From Phycisphaeraceae bacterium (lineage in GTDB: Bacteria; Planctomycetota; Phycisphaerae; Phycisphaerales; UBA1924), in contig WUAJ01000014.1 of the NCBI GenBank assembly GCA_009827215.1, forward strand, positions 1 through 23,721: a stretch of 23,721 bases of DNA, read 5' to 3'. The translations under genes were made by a program, and so were the position numbers. Below, in pieces: positions 1 through 7,668 of the stretch; position 1 is the first letter of the stretch; every line of letters begins with the position of its first letter. Below the pieces are notes generated by a model. It saw only the letters and a list, made by a program, of their open reading frames with translations. It was not told the origin of the DNA and ran no database searches.

Positions 1-926
1 CCGGCGCAGATCGGCGCGGCGAGGAAGAGGAGCATGCGCATCGAGCGGATGAAGGCTTTGATCTGTCTCTGCGGTTCGCTGTTGAGTGATGCAAGCGCGG
101 GGAGGAGGACGGAGGATAGGTTGAGGGTGATGACGCTGAAGGTTTGCAGCGAGAGCTGGAATGCGAGGAAGTAGATCCCCATCATGGATTCGGTGAGGAA
201 CACGCCGAGGATAAGGCGGTCGCCTTGAGTGCGCGCCCATTTGGCGAAGTTGGATGCGAGGATGCTTCCGGTGTCGCTGATGATGTACTTCCATCGCTGG
301 ATTTGCGGCGAGCTGCGGATGGCGACTGGTGCGATGAACCAGATGACGACGCACTGGGTGACGGAGGTGATCGCGATGCCGATGGGGAAGGCGTAGACGC
401 CTGCTCCGAGGAGTGCGAAGATCAGCGCGAGGATCCAGTTGGAGATGCTGGTGGCGCAGAAGTAGGCGGCGAGGGCGCCGAATCGCATGTCGATGGACAT
501 TTTGGCGCGCGGGACGGTGGTGATGCCGCTGGCGATTGGTTGGAGCGATGCGATGAGCAGGACGAGGGTGAGTTTGGGTGAGTCGTATGCGTTTGCGGCG
601 ATGACTCCGAGGACGACGACGGTGAGTCCGGCGAGGATCCCGAGGGTCATGGAGAGCCAGGCGGCGGGGTTGGACCAGAGGTGGAACTTGCTTGATCGGT
701 GGATGAGCAGATCGCGGACGGTGGTCTGGATTAGGATGGTCGCGAGCGCCATGATGGGAGAGGCGAGCGACCACACACCGAAGTCGGCTTTGAGGAGGAT
801 GTAGGTGAGCGCGGCTTGGACGGCGAGCGCGTTGAGGCGGTCGATGACGGCGGCGATGGATCCGAGCATCGCGCCGCGCGCGGCGCGATGGGTGAGTGAT
901 CCGGTCTGTTTGTTTGGGGTGCTCAT
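1..926 (-). CDS. Oligosaccharide flippase (Wzx-like, MATE/MOP superfamily), 3' end outside window
   Basis: Reading the minus strand from ATG at 926-924 gives 308 uninterrupted codons that run off the left edge, so the C-terminal part is missing. The protein starts MSTPNKQTGSLTHRAARGAM and consists of alternating hydrophobic helices. A segment near residues 225-250 (ARTQGDRLILGVFL then GIYFLAFQLS) matches the middle region of polysaccharide-biosynthesis flippases. Such proteins move undecaprenyl-linked repeat units across the inner membrane. The start codon lies one base after the TGA of the upstream tandem glycosyltransferase, which implies translational coupling and a shared pathway. The two reading frames on the opposite strand here (144-581 and 487-804) are Gly/Asp-rich or low-complexity shadows. 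The family call is secure at the superfamily level; substrate is unknown. Confidence 0.85.
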   Translation of the reverse strand, partial: MSTPNKQTGSLTHRAARGAMLGSIAAVIDRLNALAVQAALTYILLKADFGVWSLASPIMALATILIQTTVRDLLIHRSSKFHLWSNPAAWLSMTLGILAGLTVVVLGVIAANAYDSPKLTLVLLIASLQPIASGITTVPRAKMSIDMRFGALAAYFCATSISNWILALIFALLGAGVYAFPIGIAITSVTQCVVIWFIAPVAIRSSPQIQRWKYIISDTGSILASNFAKWARTQGDRLILGVFLTESMMGIYFLAFQLSLQTFSVITLNLSSVLLPALASLNSEPQRQIKAFIRSMRMLLFLAAPICA

Positions 927-927
927 G

Positions 928-3567
928 TCAACGCTTTGCGAGCTTCCGTTGCTTGATTGCTGAGAAAACGCGGTAGATTGTTGGGCGCTCTTTGACATAG
1001 GCAACGATGGATTGGATCAGCGAGTGTGATCCCTCGACGGATTCGTGCTTGCTGAGTTCGCTATGAAGGGGGATCAGGTTGGGGCGCTGTGCGAAGTGTT
1101 TGCGTATCGCGGTGTAGTCCGGCGCGTGTGTGGTGATTGTGTCGAACACAAAGAGGGTGTCGGAAATGATCTGCTCTTTGCTGAAGTGTTTGAGGACGCG
1201 TTCTCTGGCGCGCGAAGCGAGGGCATCGGTCTGTACGCGGTCCTGTGCGAGCTTGAGCATCCAGGGCGCGAGGAGACTTTCGCTTGCGAGGACGATCCCG
1301 GCGTCGTTGTGTCCGACAACGCTGGCTTGGGAGTTGTCGGATGTTGGTGTGGAGACAGTGAGGCAGGGTGTGGAGCACGCCATGGATTCGGCGAGGACGA
1401 GTCCGAAGGTTTCTCCGACAGTCGCGGTGTGCACGAAGAGGTCGCAGGCGCTGTAGCAGGCGCGGAGTGCGTCGTCGCCTTGGAGGAAGTCGATGATGAT
1501 GACTTTGTCACGCGTTGCGGGATCGAGTGCGTTGATTGCGTCGAGGATGGTTTGCGGGGCGCCGACGACGACGAGGTATGCGTTATCGAGTTTACTGGTG
1601 ACGGATTTGAATGCGTCAATCAGTCCTGTGGTCCACTTGGCGGGGTTGGGTTGTCCCACGCGTAGAAAGACGAAGGCGTCTTGCGGGATGTTGTGGTGCT
1701 GACGAAACTCGGAGACTTGCTCGTCGGTCGCGGGAGCGAATCGATCGGTGTCGATGTAGTGGGGGAGGACGACTGCGATTGGTTGTGGTTTGAGTCCTCG
1801 CGCCCATTGGGTCCATCTTCGGAGACATTCTCTTGAGAGCTGTGCGTGCGCATCGAAGAGCTTGCGCTCTGGGGATCTGTCACAGCGTCCGAAGTGACTG
1901 AGTTCCACAGTGGGGATACGGAATCCGAGTTTGCGTGAGGCGGCGCGGAGGAGCGCGGTGCTGCGTGGATCGGGTTGTCCTTTGCGATGGAAGTGGATGA
2001 GGTCCGGTTTCCACTCAGCGATCTGCCGTGCGAGCGCGGCGTCATTGTCGGCGGAGATGACTTCAACTCCCGCGTCTTGGATTCGCTGGGCGCGGATGCC
2101 CAGCGCGTCGAGCACGAGAACGGCGGAGTCGCGTCCGGCTTGTTTGAATGCGATGGCGTTGTTCTCGGCGGCGCGCTGGGTGCCTCCGGGTCCGAGGTCT
2201 TTGACGATGGTCAGGATGCGCTGTGCTTGATTCGAATTTCGGACACGCGGGACGGCGGTCGCATATCGCTTGAGCGTGCGCTTAACCCAGAATCGCTGGA
2301 AGGTTGGGTTGAGTATGAGCTGCTGGGCGAGTCGCTGCTTGGGAGTGAACTGACCGATCATCCCGCCCCAGTCTTGGTGGAGTTCTTTGGCGTTGGTGCT
2401 TGTGATGAGGGATGCGTCTTGCTCGAGTGCTTCTCGGATCGAGTTGCGGTCTGGCGCTGAGTGGACAATCTTCAGGACTTGGATGAGCTTGGCGCCGATG
2501 GTTTGTGGGTTGTAGCGGTCGATCACTCGCTGACGCGCGTTTGCGACGCACTTTGCTCGCAGGTCGTGGTCTTCGCGGATGCGCTGCATCGCGACAGGGA
2601 CAGCGGCGGGGCTGGCGGCGATCAGTCCACCTGATTCGTGTCCGACGACTTCGCATTGGCCTGAGCCCTTTTGGGGGTTGGCCATGGTGACGACGGGCGT
2701 GCCGCAGGACATGGCTTCGGCGGCGACGAGTCCGAAGGTTTCTCCGATGTTGGTCACGAGAACGAAGGTGTCCATCGCGGAGTATGCGGTCTGGAGCGCG
2801 TCATCGCCGTTGATGAAGGGGATGACGATGATGCGGTCTTTGATGTGGTCCGGGAAGTGGTTGAAGTGTCGGTGGTCGTGGTCGCTGATCCCCGCAATAA
2901 CGAGATGGGTGTTGGGATCGGACTCTGCTTGGGTGCGGAAGCTGTTAAAGAGTGTTGTTGACCACTTTCCGGGGTGTTTCTGCGCGACATAGCCGTAGAG
3001 GAACGCGTCGAGCGGTATGTTGTGCTCGTTGCGGAACGCGTCGGTTTCTTCTTTGGTCGCGGGGGAGAATCTGGAGAGGTCGACCATATGGGGCACGCAG
3101 ACCCCGATGGGTCGCGGCTTGATTTTGCTTGTCCAACGCGTCCATTTCCAATGGCACCATCTGGAGATCTGGATGTGGGCATCGAAGAGGAGTCGGTCTT
3201 GGGTGTGGTCTGGACGTCCGAAGTGGGAGTGCTCGACGACGCGCGGTCCGTTTGGCTGACCTGCACCGACAGCGCGGAGGAGGTTGCCGTAGTCTTGGTC
3301 TGGGAGACCTTGTCTGTGCGCGACGATGAGGTCTGATTTCCAGTCGCGCGCGGCGCGTACGGCGTCTGAAGTGTGGGCGGTGGTCGGATCGTTTGCGATG
3401 AAGAGCTCGATGCCTTGTGCTTGTGCATCGCTGGCGCGGAGACCTGAACCCTTTCTGGTGAGGATGGCGTTGGTGAGTCCTGATTTTTGGTAGAAGCACG
3501 CGGTTTCTACGGCGACCCTTTGTGTGCCGCCGCGTCCGAGGTCGTCGACGATGGTAAGGACTCGCAT
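928..3567 (-). CDS. Tandem (duplicated) GT4 glycosyltransferase, two complete modules in one 879-residue protein
   Basis: This is a cytoplasmic GT-B glycosyltransferase about twice the usual GT4 length (350-420 residues). The halves are clearly homologous: RVLTIVDDLGRGGTQR at 2-17 versus RILTIVKDLGPGGTQR at 450-465, SHFGR at 114-118 versus 557-561, LFDAH at 127-131 versus 570-574, and GETFGLVAAEAM at 275-286 versus GETFGLVLAESM at 718-729. Both copies keep the EX7E glutamates (E276/E284 and E719/E727) and a Lys in the nucleotide-binding region (K201, K644), so both could be active. Each half ends in a similar Arg/Lys-rich helical tail. A good ribosome site (AGGAG, 6 bases before ATG) precedes it, 29 bases after gmd, and the flippase start follows its stop by one base. 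It probably adds two sugars to a lipid-linked repeat unit. Donor and acceptor are unknown. Confidence 0.88.
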   Translation of the reverse strand: MRVLTIVDDLGRGGTQRVAVETACFYQKSGLTNAILTRKGSGLRASDAQAQGIELFIANDPTTAHTSDAVRAARDWKSDLIVAHRQGLPDQDYGNLLRAVGAGQPNGPRVVEHSHFGRPDHTQDRLLFDAHIQISRWCHWKWTRWTSKIKPRPIGVCVPHMVDLSRFSPATKEETDAFRNEHNIPLDAFLYGYVAQKHPGKWSTTLFNSFRTQAESDPNTHLVIAGISDHDHRHFNHFPDHIKDRIIVIPFINGDDALQTAYSAMDTFVLVTNIGETFGLVAAEAMSCGTPVVTMANPQKGSGQCEVVGHESGGLIAASPAAVPVAMQRIREDHDLRAKCVANARQRVIDRYNPQTIGAKLIQVLKIVHSAPDRNSIREALEQDASLITSTNAKELHQDWGGMIGQFTPKQRLAQQLILNPTFQRFWVKRTLKRYATAVPRVRNSNQAQRILTIVKDLGPGGTQRAAENNAIAFKQAGRDSAVLVLDALGIRAQRIQDAGVEVISADNDAALARQIAEWKPDLIHFHRKGQPDPRSTALLRAASRKLGFRIPTVELSHFGRCDRSPERKLFDAHAQLSRECLRRWTQWARGLKPQPIAVVLPHYIDTDRFAPATDEQVSEFRQHHNIPQDAFVFLRVGQPNPAKWTTGLIDAFKSVTSKLDNAYLVVVGAPQTILDAINALDPATRDKVIIIDFLQGDDALRACYSACDLFVHTATVGETFGLVLAESMACSTPCLTVSTPTSDNSQASVVGHNDAGIVLASESLLAPWMLKLAQDRVQTDALASRARERVLKHFSKEQIISDTLFVFDTITTHAPDYTAIRKHFAQRPNLIPLHSELSKHESVEGSHSLIQSIVAYVKERPTIYRVFSAIKQRKLAKR

Positions 3568-3596
3568 GGAGCGCTCCTGACTTTGGATGCAGAAGC

Positions 3597-4655
3597 TTAC
3601 TGATCGTGACCGGAGAACTCGGGAAGCTCGTGACCGGCGTCTTTGAGGGTCTTCTCACGCGATGCGAGCTCGATGTCGTGATCGACCATCATTTTGGCGA
3701 GTTCTTCGACGCTGGTTTCGGGTTCCCATCCGAGCTTCTCTTTCGCTTTGCTTGGGTCTCCGAGGAGGAGGTCCACTTCCGCGGGGCGGAGGTAGCGTGG
3801 ATCGAACTCGACATGGTCTTCGAAGTTCAGGCCTGCGGCTTGGAAGGCCATGTCCGCGAACTCGCGGACGGAGATGGTGCGTCCGGTCGCGACGACATAA
3901 TCGTCTGGTTCTTCCATCTGCAGCATCATCCACATCATCTTGACATAGTCACCGGCGAATCCCCAGTCGCGTTTGGAGTCGAGGTTTCCGAGGTAGACCT
4001 TGTCTTGGAGTCCCATCTTGATGCGTCCGACGGCGCGGGTGATCTTGCGGGTCACGAAGGTTTCACCGCGGCGTGGTGATTCGTGGTTGAAGAGGATGCC
4101 GCAGGACGCGTGCATGTTGTAGGACTCGCGGTAGTTGACGGTGATCCAGTGTCCGGCGAGTTTGGCGACGGCGTACGGGGAGCGTGGGTAGAAGGGGGTT
4201 GTTTCTTTTTGTGGTGTTTCGACGACCTTGCCGTACATCTCGGAGGAGGATGCTTGGTAGTAGCGGACTTGCTGTCCTGATTTGTCTTGGAAGTCACGGA
4301 GTGCTTCGAGCATTTTGTAGGCGCCCATCGCGACGGTCTCGGCGGTGTAGATCGGCATGTCGAACGAGACGCGGACGTGGGACTGGGCGCCGAGGTTATA
4401 GACCTCGTGCGGCTTGACCTGGTCGATGATCTTGGTGAGGTTGTTGGCGTCGCAGAGGTCGCCGTAGTGGAGTTTGAGTTTTGCGCCGTCGATGTGTGGG
4501 TCTTGGTACACATGGTCGAGGCGTTCGGTGTTGAAGCTTGAGGCGCGTCGGATGATGCCGTGGACTTCGTATCCCTTTGCGAGGAGGAACTCGGCGAGGT
4601 ATGAGCCGTCTTGTCCGGTGATGCCTGTGATGAGTGCTCGTTTGTTGTCGCTCAT
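3597..4655 (-). CDS. gmd: GDP-mannose 4,6-dehydratase
   Basis: Converts GDP-D-mannose to GDP-4-keto-6-deoxy-D-mannose, the precursor of GDP-fucose, GDP-rhamnose, GDP-perosamine and related sugars. It is a cytoplasmic extended short-chain dehydrogenase. The 352-residue length is normal. Visible hallmarks are the NADP-binding GITGQDGSYL with G11/G14/G17, IIRRASSFNTERLDH at 34-48, the catalytic segment SSSEMYG at 136-142, and YAVAK with Y161 and K165. The start is fixed by GAAGGAA about 9 bases upstream of ATG and by the usual N-terminal spacing to the Rossmann motif. It is first in a compact gmd, tandem-GT4, flippase group. No dedicated second-step enzyme (GDP-fucose synthase, Rmd or perosamine aminotransferase) is recognisable next to it, so the final sugar cannot be named. 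Confidence 0.97.
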   Translation of the reverse strand: MSDNKRALITGITGQDGSYLAEFLLAKGYEVHGIIRRASSFNTERLDHVYQDPHIDGAKLKLHYGDLCDANNLTKIIDQVKPHEVYNLGAQSHVRVSFDMPIYTAETVAMGAYKMLEALRDFQDKSGQQVRYYQASSSEMYGKVVETPQKETTPFYPRSPYAVAKLAGHWITVNYRESYNMHASCGILFNHESPRRGETFVTRKITRAVGRIKMGLQDKVYLGNLDSKRDWGFAGDYVKMMWMMLQMEEPDDYVVATGRTISVREFADMAFQAAGLNFEDHVEFDPRYLRPAEVDLLLGDPSKAKEKLGWEPETSVEELAKMMVDHDIELASREKTLKDAGHELPEFSGHDQ

Positions 4656-4852
4656 GGAGCTGGTTCCTTCGTTGCGTATCGGTTGGGGTCCGGATAAATG
4701 GTTGGACCATTGGGTTTGGATGCTAGCCTTGAATAGGGAGCATCGGCGGGATCGGGGGGTGTGTTGACTCTGGGTGGGTGAATACGGGCGCGGATTGGGG
4801 AAGGGTCACTGAATTTATGGAGTTTGTGGTGTGAATTGTGCGGATGTGCGGT
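4656..4852. other. Intergenic region upstream of gmd
   Basis: This 197-base non-coding stretch separates the ALG10-like gene from gmd, both on the minus strand. It contains a perfect 6-base inverted repeat, AATGGT-TGG-ACCATT, at 4697-4711, about 40 bases before the gmd start. That could be a small operator or weak hairpin. No convincing -35/-10 pair or T-tailed terminator was found on either strand, so whether gmd has its own promoter is not settled by inspection. Confidence 0.35.
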
Positions 4853-6226
4853 TCATTCGGTCGTGGTTTGGGTCTCGACCTGCTCAATCTTGGGTTGTTT
4901 CGGCTCTGGTTCGTACGGCGCTGCTTTGAGGAACGCGGAGAGGTTGATCGCGCCGAGCATCAATGAGAGGATCAAGGAGCTGATCAGCACACGCTTGGGC
5001 TGGGCGGGGGTGAGCGGGGAGCGCGTGAGGATGAGGAGTCCCATCATCAGGAGCATGGGCTCGTGGTAGCGCTGCCAGGACGCGTGGTTTGCGGATTGGG
5101 CGGCGATGAACGCGAGGAGGGTGATGAGCAGGATCGCGGCTTCGCGTTTGGTGACAAAGGACAACCAGAGCATCGCTCCGAGTGCGCCGGCTGGAGCGCC
5201 GAGGATGAAGATGGGTGAACGATCCGCGAAGGTTGGCGCGGCTTTGACGAAGTTCCACCAACCTGAGAATCGGCCGGCGTCGCGATCGAATGAGGTCTCT
5301 GGAATGAGTCCGATCACCAGGCCGAGGACGAGCACGAGGGCGATGGTTGCTTTGTGAGATTTGAACAACTGAAGGAGTCTTGGGAGCAGGATCGGCGCGA
5401 AGAAGACGGAGAGGATGGAGATCTGCGTGAGGATGAAGGCGGGGGTTGCGAGGTTTGGTCCTTGATGGTTGGACTGGAAGGTTGGGGGGACGAGACCTCC
5501 CCAGAGTCTGATGAAGAAGAGCAGGAGGAGGAAAGCGGGGATCGTCGCGAGGATCGCTATGATGAGGTGATTGGTTTGTTCTTTGGGAGACTTGGGGTTG
5601 TAGTGCTCGTCGTTGGTCGATGCGGTCCACGCGCCGATGACGATGATCGCGGCGGACCAGATGTGGACTTGACGCACGAGTACGAGCATCGCGAGGACGA
5701 TCCCGGCGATGAGGAGGTTGCGTGTTGTTGATGGATAGTCGAGCGCGAGGATGAGGATGACGAGGACTCCGAGCCATCCGGCGTTGTCGGGGAGGAGCCA
5801 GATCGAGGGGAAGAGTACATATATAGATGCAAGGAATGGGAGGGTGAGGAGAACTCCGGACTTTCCGAAGGCGCGGCCGGCGCGCCAGGCGAGGATCGCG
5901 AAGAGCAGCGCGGTCCAGAGCGAGGCGTAGAGCTGGACGAATGCACGCGGAGCGCCGAAACGGTGGAGCACGGCGAGTTCGAGGTGGTATCCCGGCGTGG
6001 TGGCGCTGGAGTAGTCAGAGAGATCGGGAGTGGGGAGCTGGTCGGCGAAGGTCTGGATCGCGGGCCAATGGTATTTGAGGTCGTCGTAGGCGCCGCGTCC
6101 TGAGGTGTTTCCGGAGAGGATGATGGGCCAAGCGATGAGCAGGAGCGCGCCGAGCGTGAAGAGCATGCACCACATGGGAGCGGGGTGGAAGAGCGGCGAT
6201 GGGGACTGGTGTTCTGGTACACTCAT
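4853..6226 (-). CDS. Multi-pass membrane glycosyltransferase resembling DIE2/ALG10 (GT-C fold)
   Basis: A 457-residue integral membrane protein with about ten hydrophobic helices. Its loops carry a motif set like that of eukaryotic ALG10, the alpha-1,2-glucosyltransferase that uses dolichyl-phosphate-glucose. Residues 47-58 (YDDLKYHWPAIQ) parallel the ALG10 first-loop pattern Y-x-D-x-x-F-H-x-P-x-x-Q. SATTPGYHL at 74-82 parallels ITTPPGLYL. LVRQVHIW at 183-190 parallels the FRQTNIIW region. WGGLV...SNH at 242-254 parallels the NGGIV...SNH segment, and a late RYH occurs at 386-388. The inference is a GT-C enzyme using a polyprenyl-phosphate sugar on the outer face of the membrane. The ALG10 comparison is from remembered family patterns. 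A generic GT-C or DUF2029-like transferase is the alternative. The start ATG lacks a strong ribosome site; M18 is a possible later start. Confidence 0.68.
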   Translation of the reverse strand: MSVPEHQSPSPLFHPAPMWCMLFTLGALLLIAWPIILSGNTSGRGAYDDLKYHWPAIQTFADQLPTPDLSDYSSATTPGYHLELAVLHRFGAPRAFVQLYASLWTALLFAILAWRAGRAFGKSGVLLTLPFLASIYVLFPSIWLLPDNAGWLGVLVILILALDYPSTTRNLLIAGIVLAMLVLVRQVHIWSAAIIVIGAWTASTNDEHYNPKSPKEQTNHLIIAILATIPAFLLLLFFIRLWGGLVPPTFQSNHQGPNLATPAFILTQISILSVFFAPILLPRLLQLFKSHKATIALVLVLGLVIGLIPETSFDRDAGRFSGWWNFVKAAPTFADRSPIFILGAPAGALGAMLWLSFVTKREAAILLITLLAFIAAQSANHASWQRYHEPMLLMMGLLILTRSPLTPAQPKRVLISSLILSLMLGAINLSAFLKAAPYEPEPKQPKIEQVETQTTTE

Positions 6227-6351
6227 GGTGTAGTGATTTTCGGCGATTCATGCCGAGCTTGTGAAGATGGACGCTGGATTGGGGTGGAAAGCGTGTTGAT
6301 GTTTGATGAACACTTGAGGGTTGTGGGTCGTTGTGTCGATGCGGAGGGTTG
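6227..6351. promoter_or_regulatory. Divergent intergenic region between ALG10-like and UbiA-like genes
   Basis: This 125-base spacer separates two genes transcribed away from each other, so it must hold, or lie next to, promoters for both if they start separately. No consensus -35/-10 pair could be picked with confidence. A ribosome site, GGAGG at 6343-6347, serves the plus-strand gene. Confidence 0.4.
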
Positions 6352-7356
6352 ATGAACGAATCGGGTGATCCATCTCAACAAGACAACACGGCTCGACTGT
6401 CTGATCAGCCGGGTGGGGTTGTTGGTGGTCTGATGAAGCTGGCGCGTCCACATCAATGGGTGAAGGGTGTGTTCGTGCTCGTGGGTCCTGCGTTTGCGAT
6501 CATGGATGGAACAATCTCGCGTGAATCGGTCGATACCAGGCTGGTTTTGACGCTCGCGATGGCGTTCTTTGCGTTCTGCTTCGCGGCCTCGGGTTGTTAT
6601 GTGTTTAACGATCTGGCGGATGTGGAGCGGGATCGGTTGCATCCTCGCAAGTGCAAAAGGCCGATTGCTTCGGGACGCGTGAGTGAGGGGCTCGCTCGGA
6701 TCTATGGGATCGCGCTTTTGGTTATCGGACTGGGACTGGGTTTGCTGGTTCCTGGCTCGGTGAAGTGGTGGGTGTTCGGACTCGTCGCGGCGTACATCGT
6801 GAATGTCATGTGGTACTCGGCGATGCTCAAGCATGTCGTGATTCTGGATGTTTTGAGCTTGTCGACGGGGTTTGTGCTGCGTGTCCTAGGTGGATGTGCG
6901 GCGGTGGCGGTGACTCCCTCGACTTGGCTGCTCAACGCGACGCTGTTTCTGAGTATGTTCCTGGCATTCGGGAAGCGGCTCGGCGAGCGGCGCGTCATGG
7001 GGGACGCGGATGTCGCGTCGATCCGAGGGGTTCAGCAGAAGTATTCGGATCAGATTCTGCGGATGATGGTTGTTGTTGTTGGCGTCGCAACTCTCTTGAC
7101 ATACACGGGTTATGTGCAAAGCAAAGAGGCTGACATGTCGGTGGTGCTCGCGAGCGGGGTGGGCGGGGACTTCGCGTTTAATCTGCTGTGGACGACGGTG
7201 CTCCCAGCGATGTTGGGGCTGCTGCGGACGATCACGCTGATTATGGACGGGCGGTACGACGATCCGACGGAGCTGGCGATCAAGGATCCGGTTGTGCGTG
7301 TCTCAGGGGCGGCTTTTGTGGGGCTGACGATCGGGGTGGCGTTGCTGGCGGGATAG
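6352..7356 (+). CDS. UbiA-family prenyltransferase, decaprenyl-phosphate phosphoribosyltransferase-like
   Basis: A 334-residue, roughly nine-helix membrane enzyme. Family members such as mycobacterial Rv3806c transfer 5-phosphoribose from PRPP to a polyprenyl phosphate, the first step to polyprenyl-phosphate-arabinose or -ribose donors. Visible motifs are ARPHQWVKGVFV at 31-42, the first Asp-rich motif NDLADVERDRLHP at 86-98 (N86, D87, D90, D94) followed by KRPIASGRVS, and LKHVVILDVLSLSTGFVLR in the second conserved loop, with W-L-L...FGKR further on. ATG at 6352 was chosen because GGAGG lies four bases upstream; an in-frame TTG at 6331 is less likely. In this locus it probably supplies a lipid-linked pentose donor, perhaps to a GT-C enzyme like its divergent neighbour. 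The usual epimerase partners DprE1/DprE2 are not seen here. Confidence 0.85.
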   Translation: MNESGDPSQQDNTARLSDQPGGVVGGLMKLARPHQWVKGVFVLVGPAFAIMDGTISRESVDTRLVLTLAMAFFAFCFAASGCYVFNDLADVERDRLHPRKCKRPIASGRVSEGLARIYGIALLVIGLGLGLLVPGSVKWWVFGLVAAYIVNVMWYSAMLKHVVILDVLSLSTGFVLRVLGGCAAVAVTPSTWLLNATLFLSMFLAFGKRLGERRVMGDADVASIRGVQQKYSDQILRMMVVVVGVATLLTYTGYVQSKEADMSVVLASGVGGDFAFNLLWTTVLPAMLGLLRTITLIMDGRYDDPTELAIKDPVVRVSGAAFVGLTIGVALLAG

Positions 7357-7668
7357 GCGTGGGGAACTGATGACGAAATTGATGACGGTTGGGTCTATAT
7401 CGCTGAAACCTGCGTGTTTACGGGCGGTATAGGGGGAGTCGTGGTTTTGGGCGCACAAGGTGCGCTCCGGCGACAGGCGTTGTTTGGTATGGCGCGTTCT
7501 GCGACCGATACCGATCGAGGAAGTGCCGGCGCAAGCCGATTGGCACTGGGCTGTCTTGGGACGGCTTGGTGGCATTCGGCTTTGGGTCGACTTGTGACTG
7601 CACTGACTCGCGAAATGGATTTGGACTCGGCGGGATTGCTCGCCCAACAGTAAACGGAGTGTGATTTG
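7357..7668. promoter_or_regulatory. 312-base leader of the metalloprotease with hairpins and direct repeats
   Basis: No convincing gene lies here. Just after the prenyltransferase stop there is a direct repeat TGATGACG at 7368-7375 and 7380-7387. Further on is a perfect hairpin, GCGCAC-AAG-GTGCGC, at 7451-7465. At 7522-7547, AGTGCC and GGC pair with GCC and GGCACT around a GCAA tetraloop (GNRA type), with a four-base bulge. A GTG-started frame of 79 codons (7414-7653) ends 15 bases before the protease ATG; it looks like nothing known and could be chance or a leader peptide. The ribosome site GGAG for the protease is at 7656-7659. Confidence 0.45.

Noticed and set aside
1045..2460. Plus-strand reading frames (1045-1665, 1975-2460) opposite the tandem glycosyltransferase
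   Set aside because: They are Cys/Gly/Glu-rich antisense shadows with no motifs or ribosome sites, while the minus strand encodes a clear 879-residue enzyme.
7414..7653. 79-codon GTG-started frame in the protease leader as a gene
   Set aside because: No recognisable domain, a poorly spaced ribosome site for its internal GTG, and overlap with hairpin-forming sequence; kept only as a remark on the leader.
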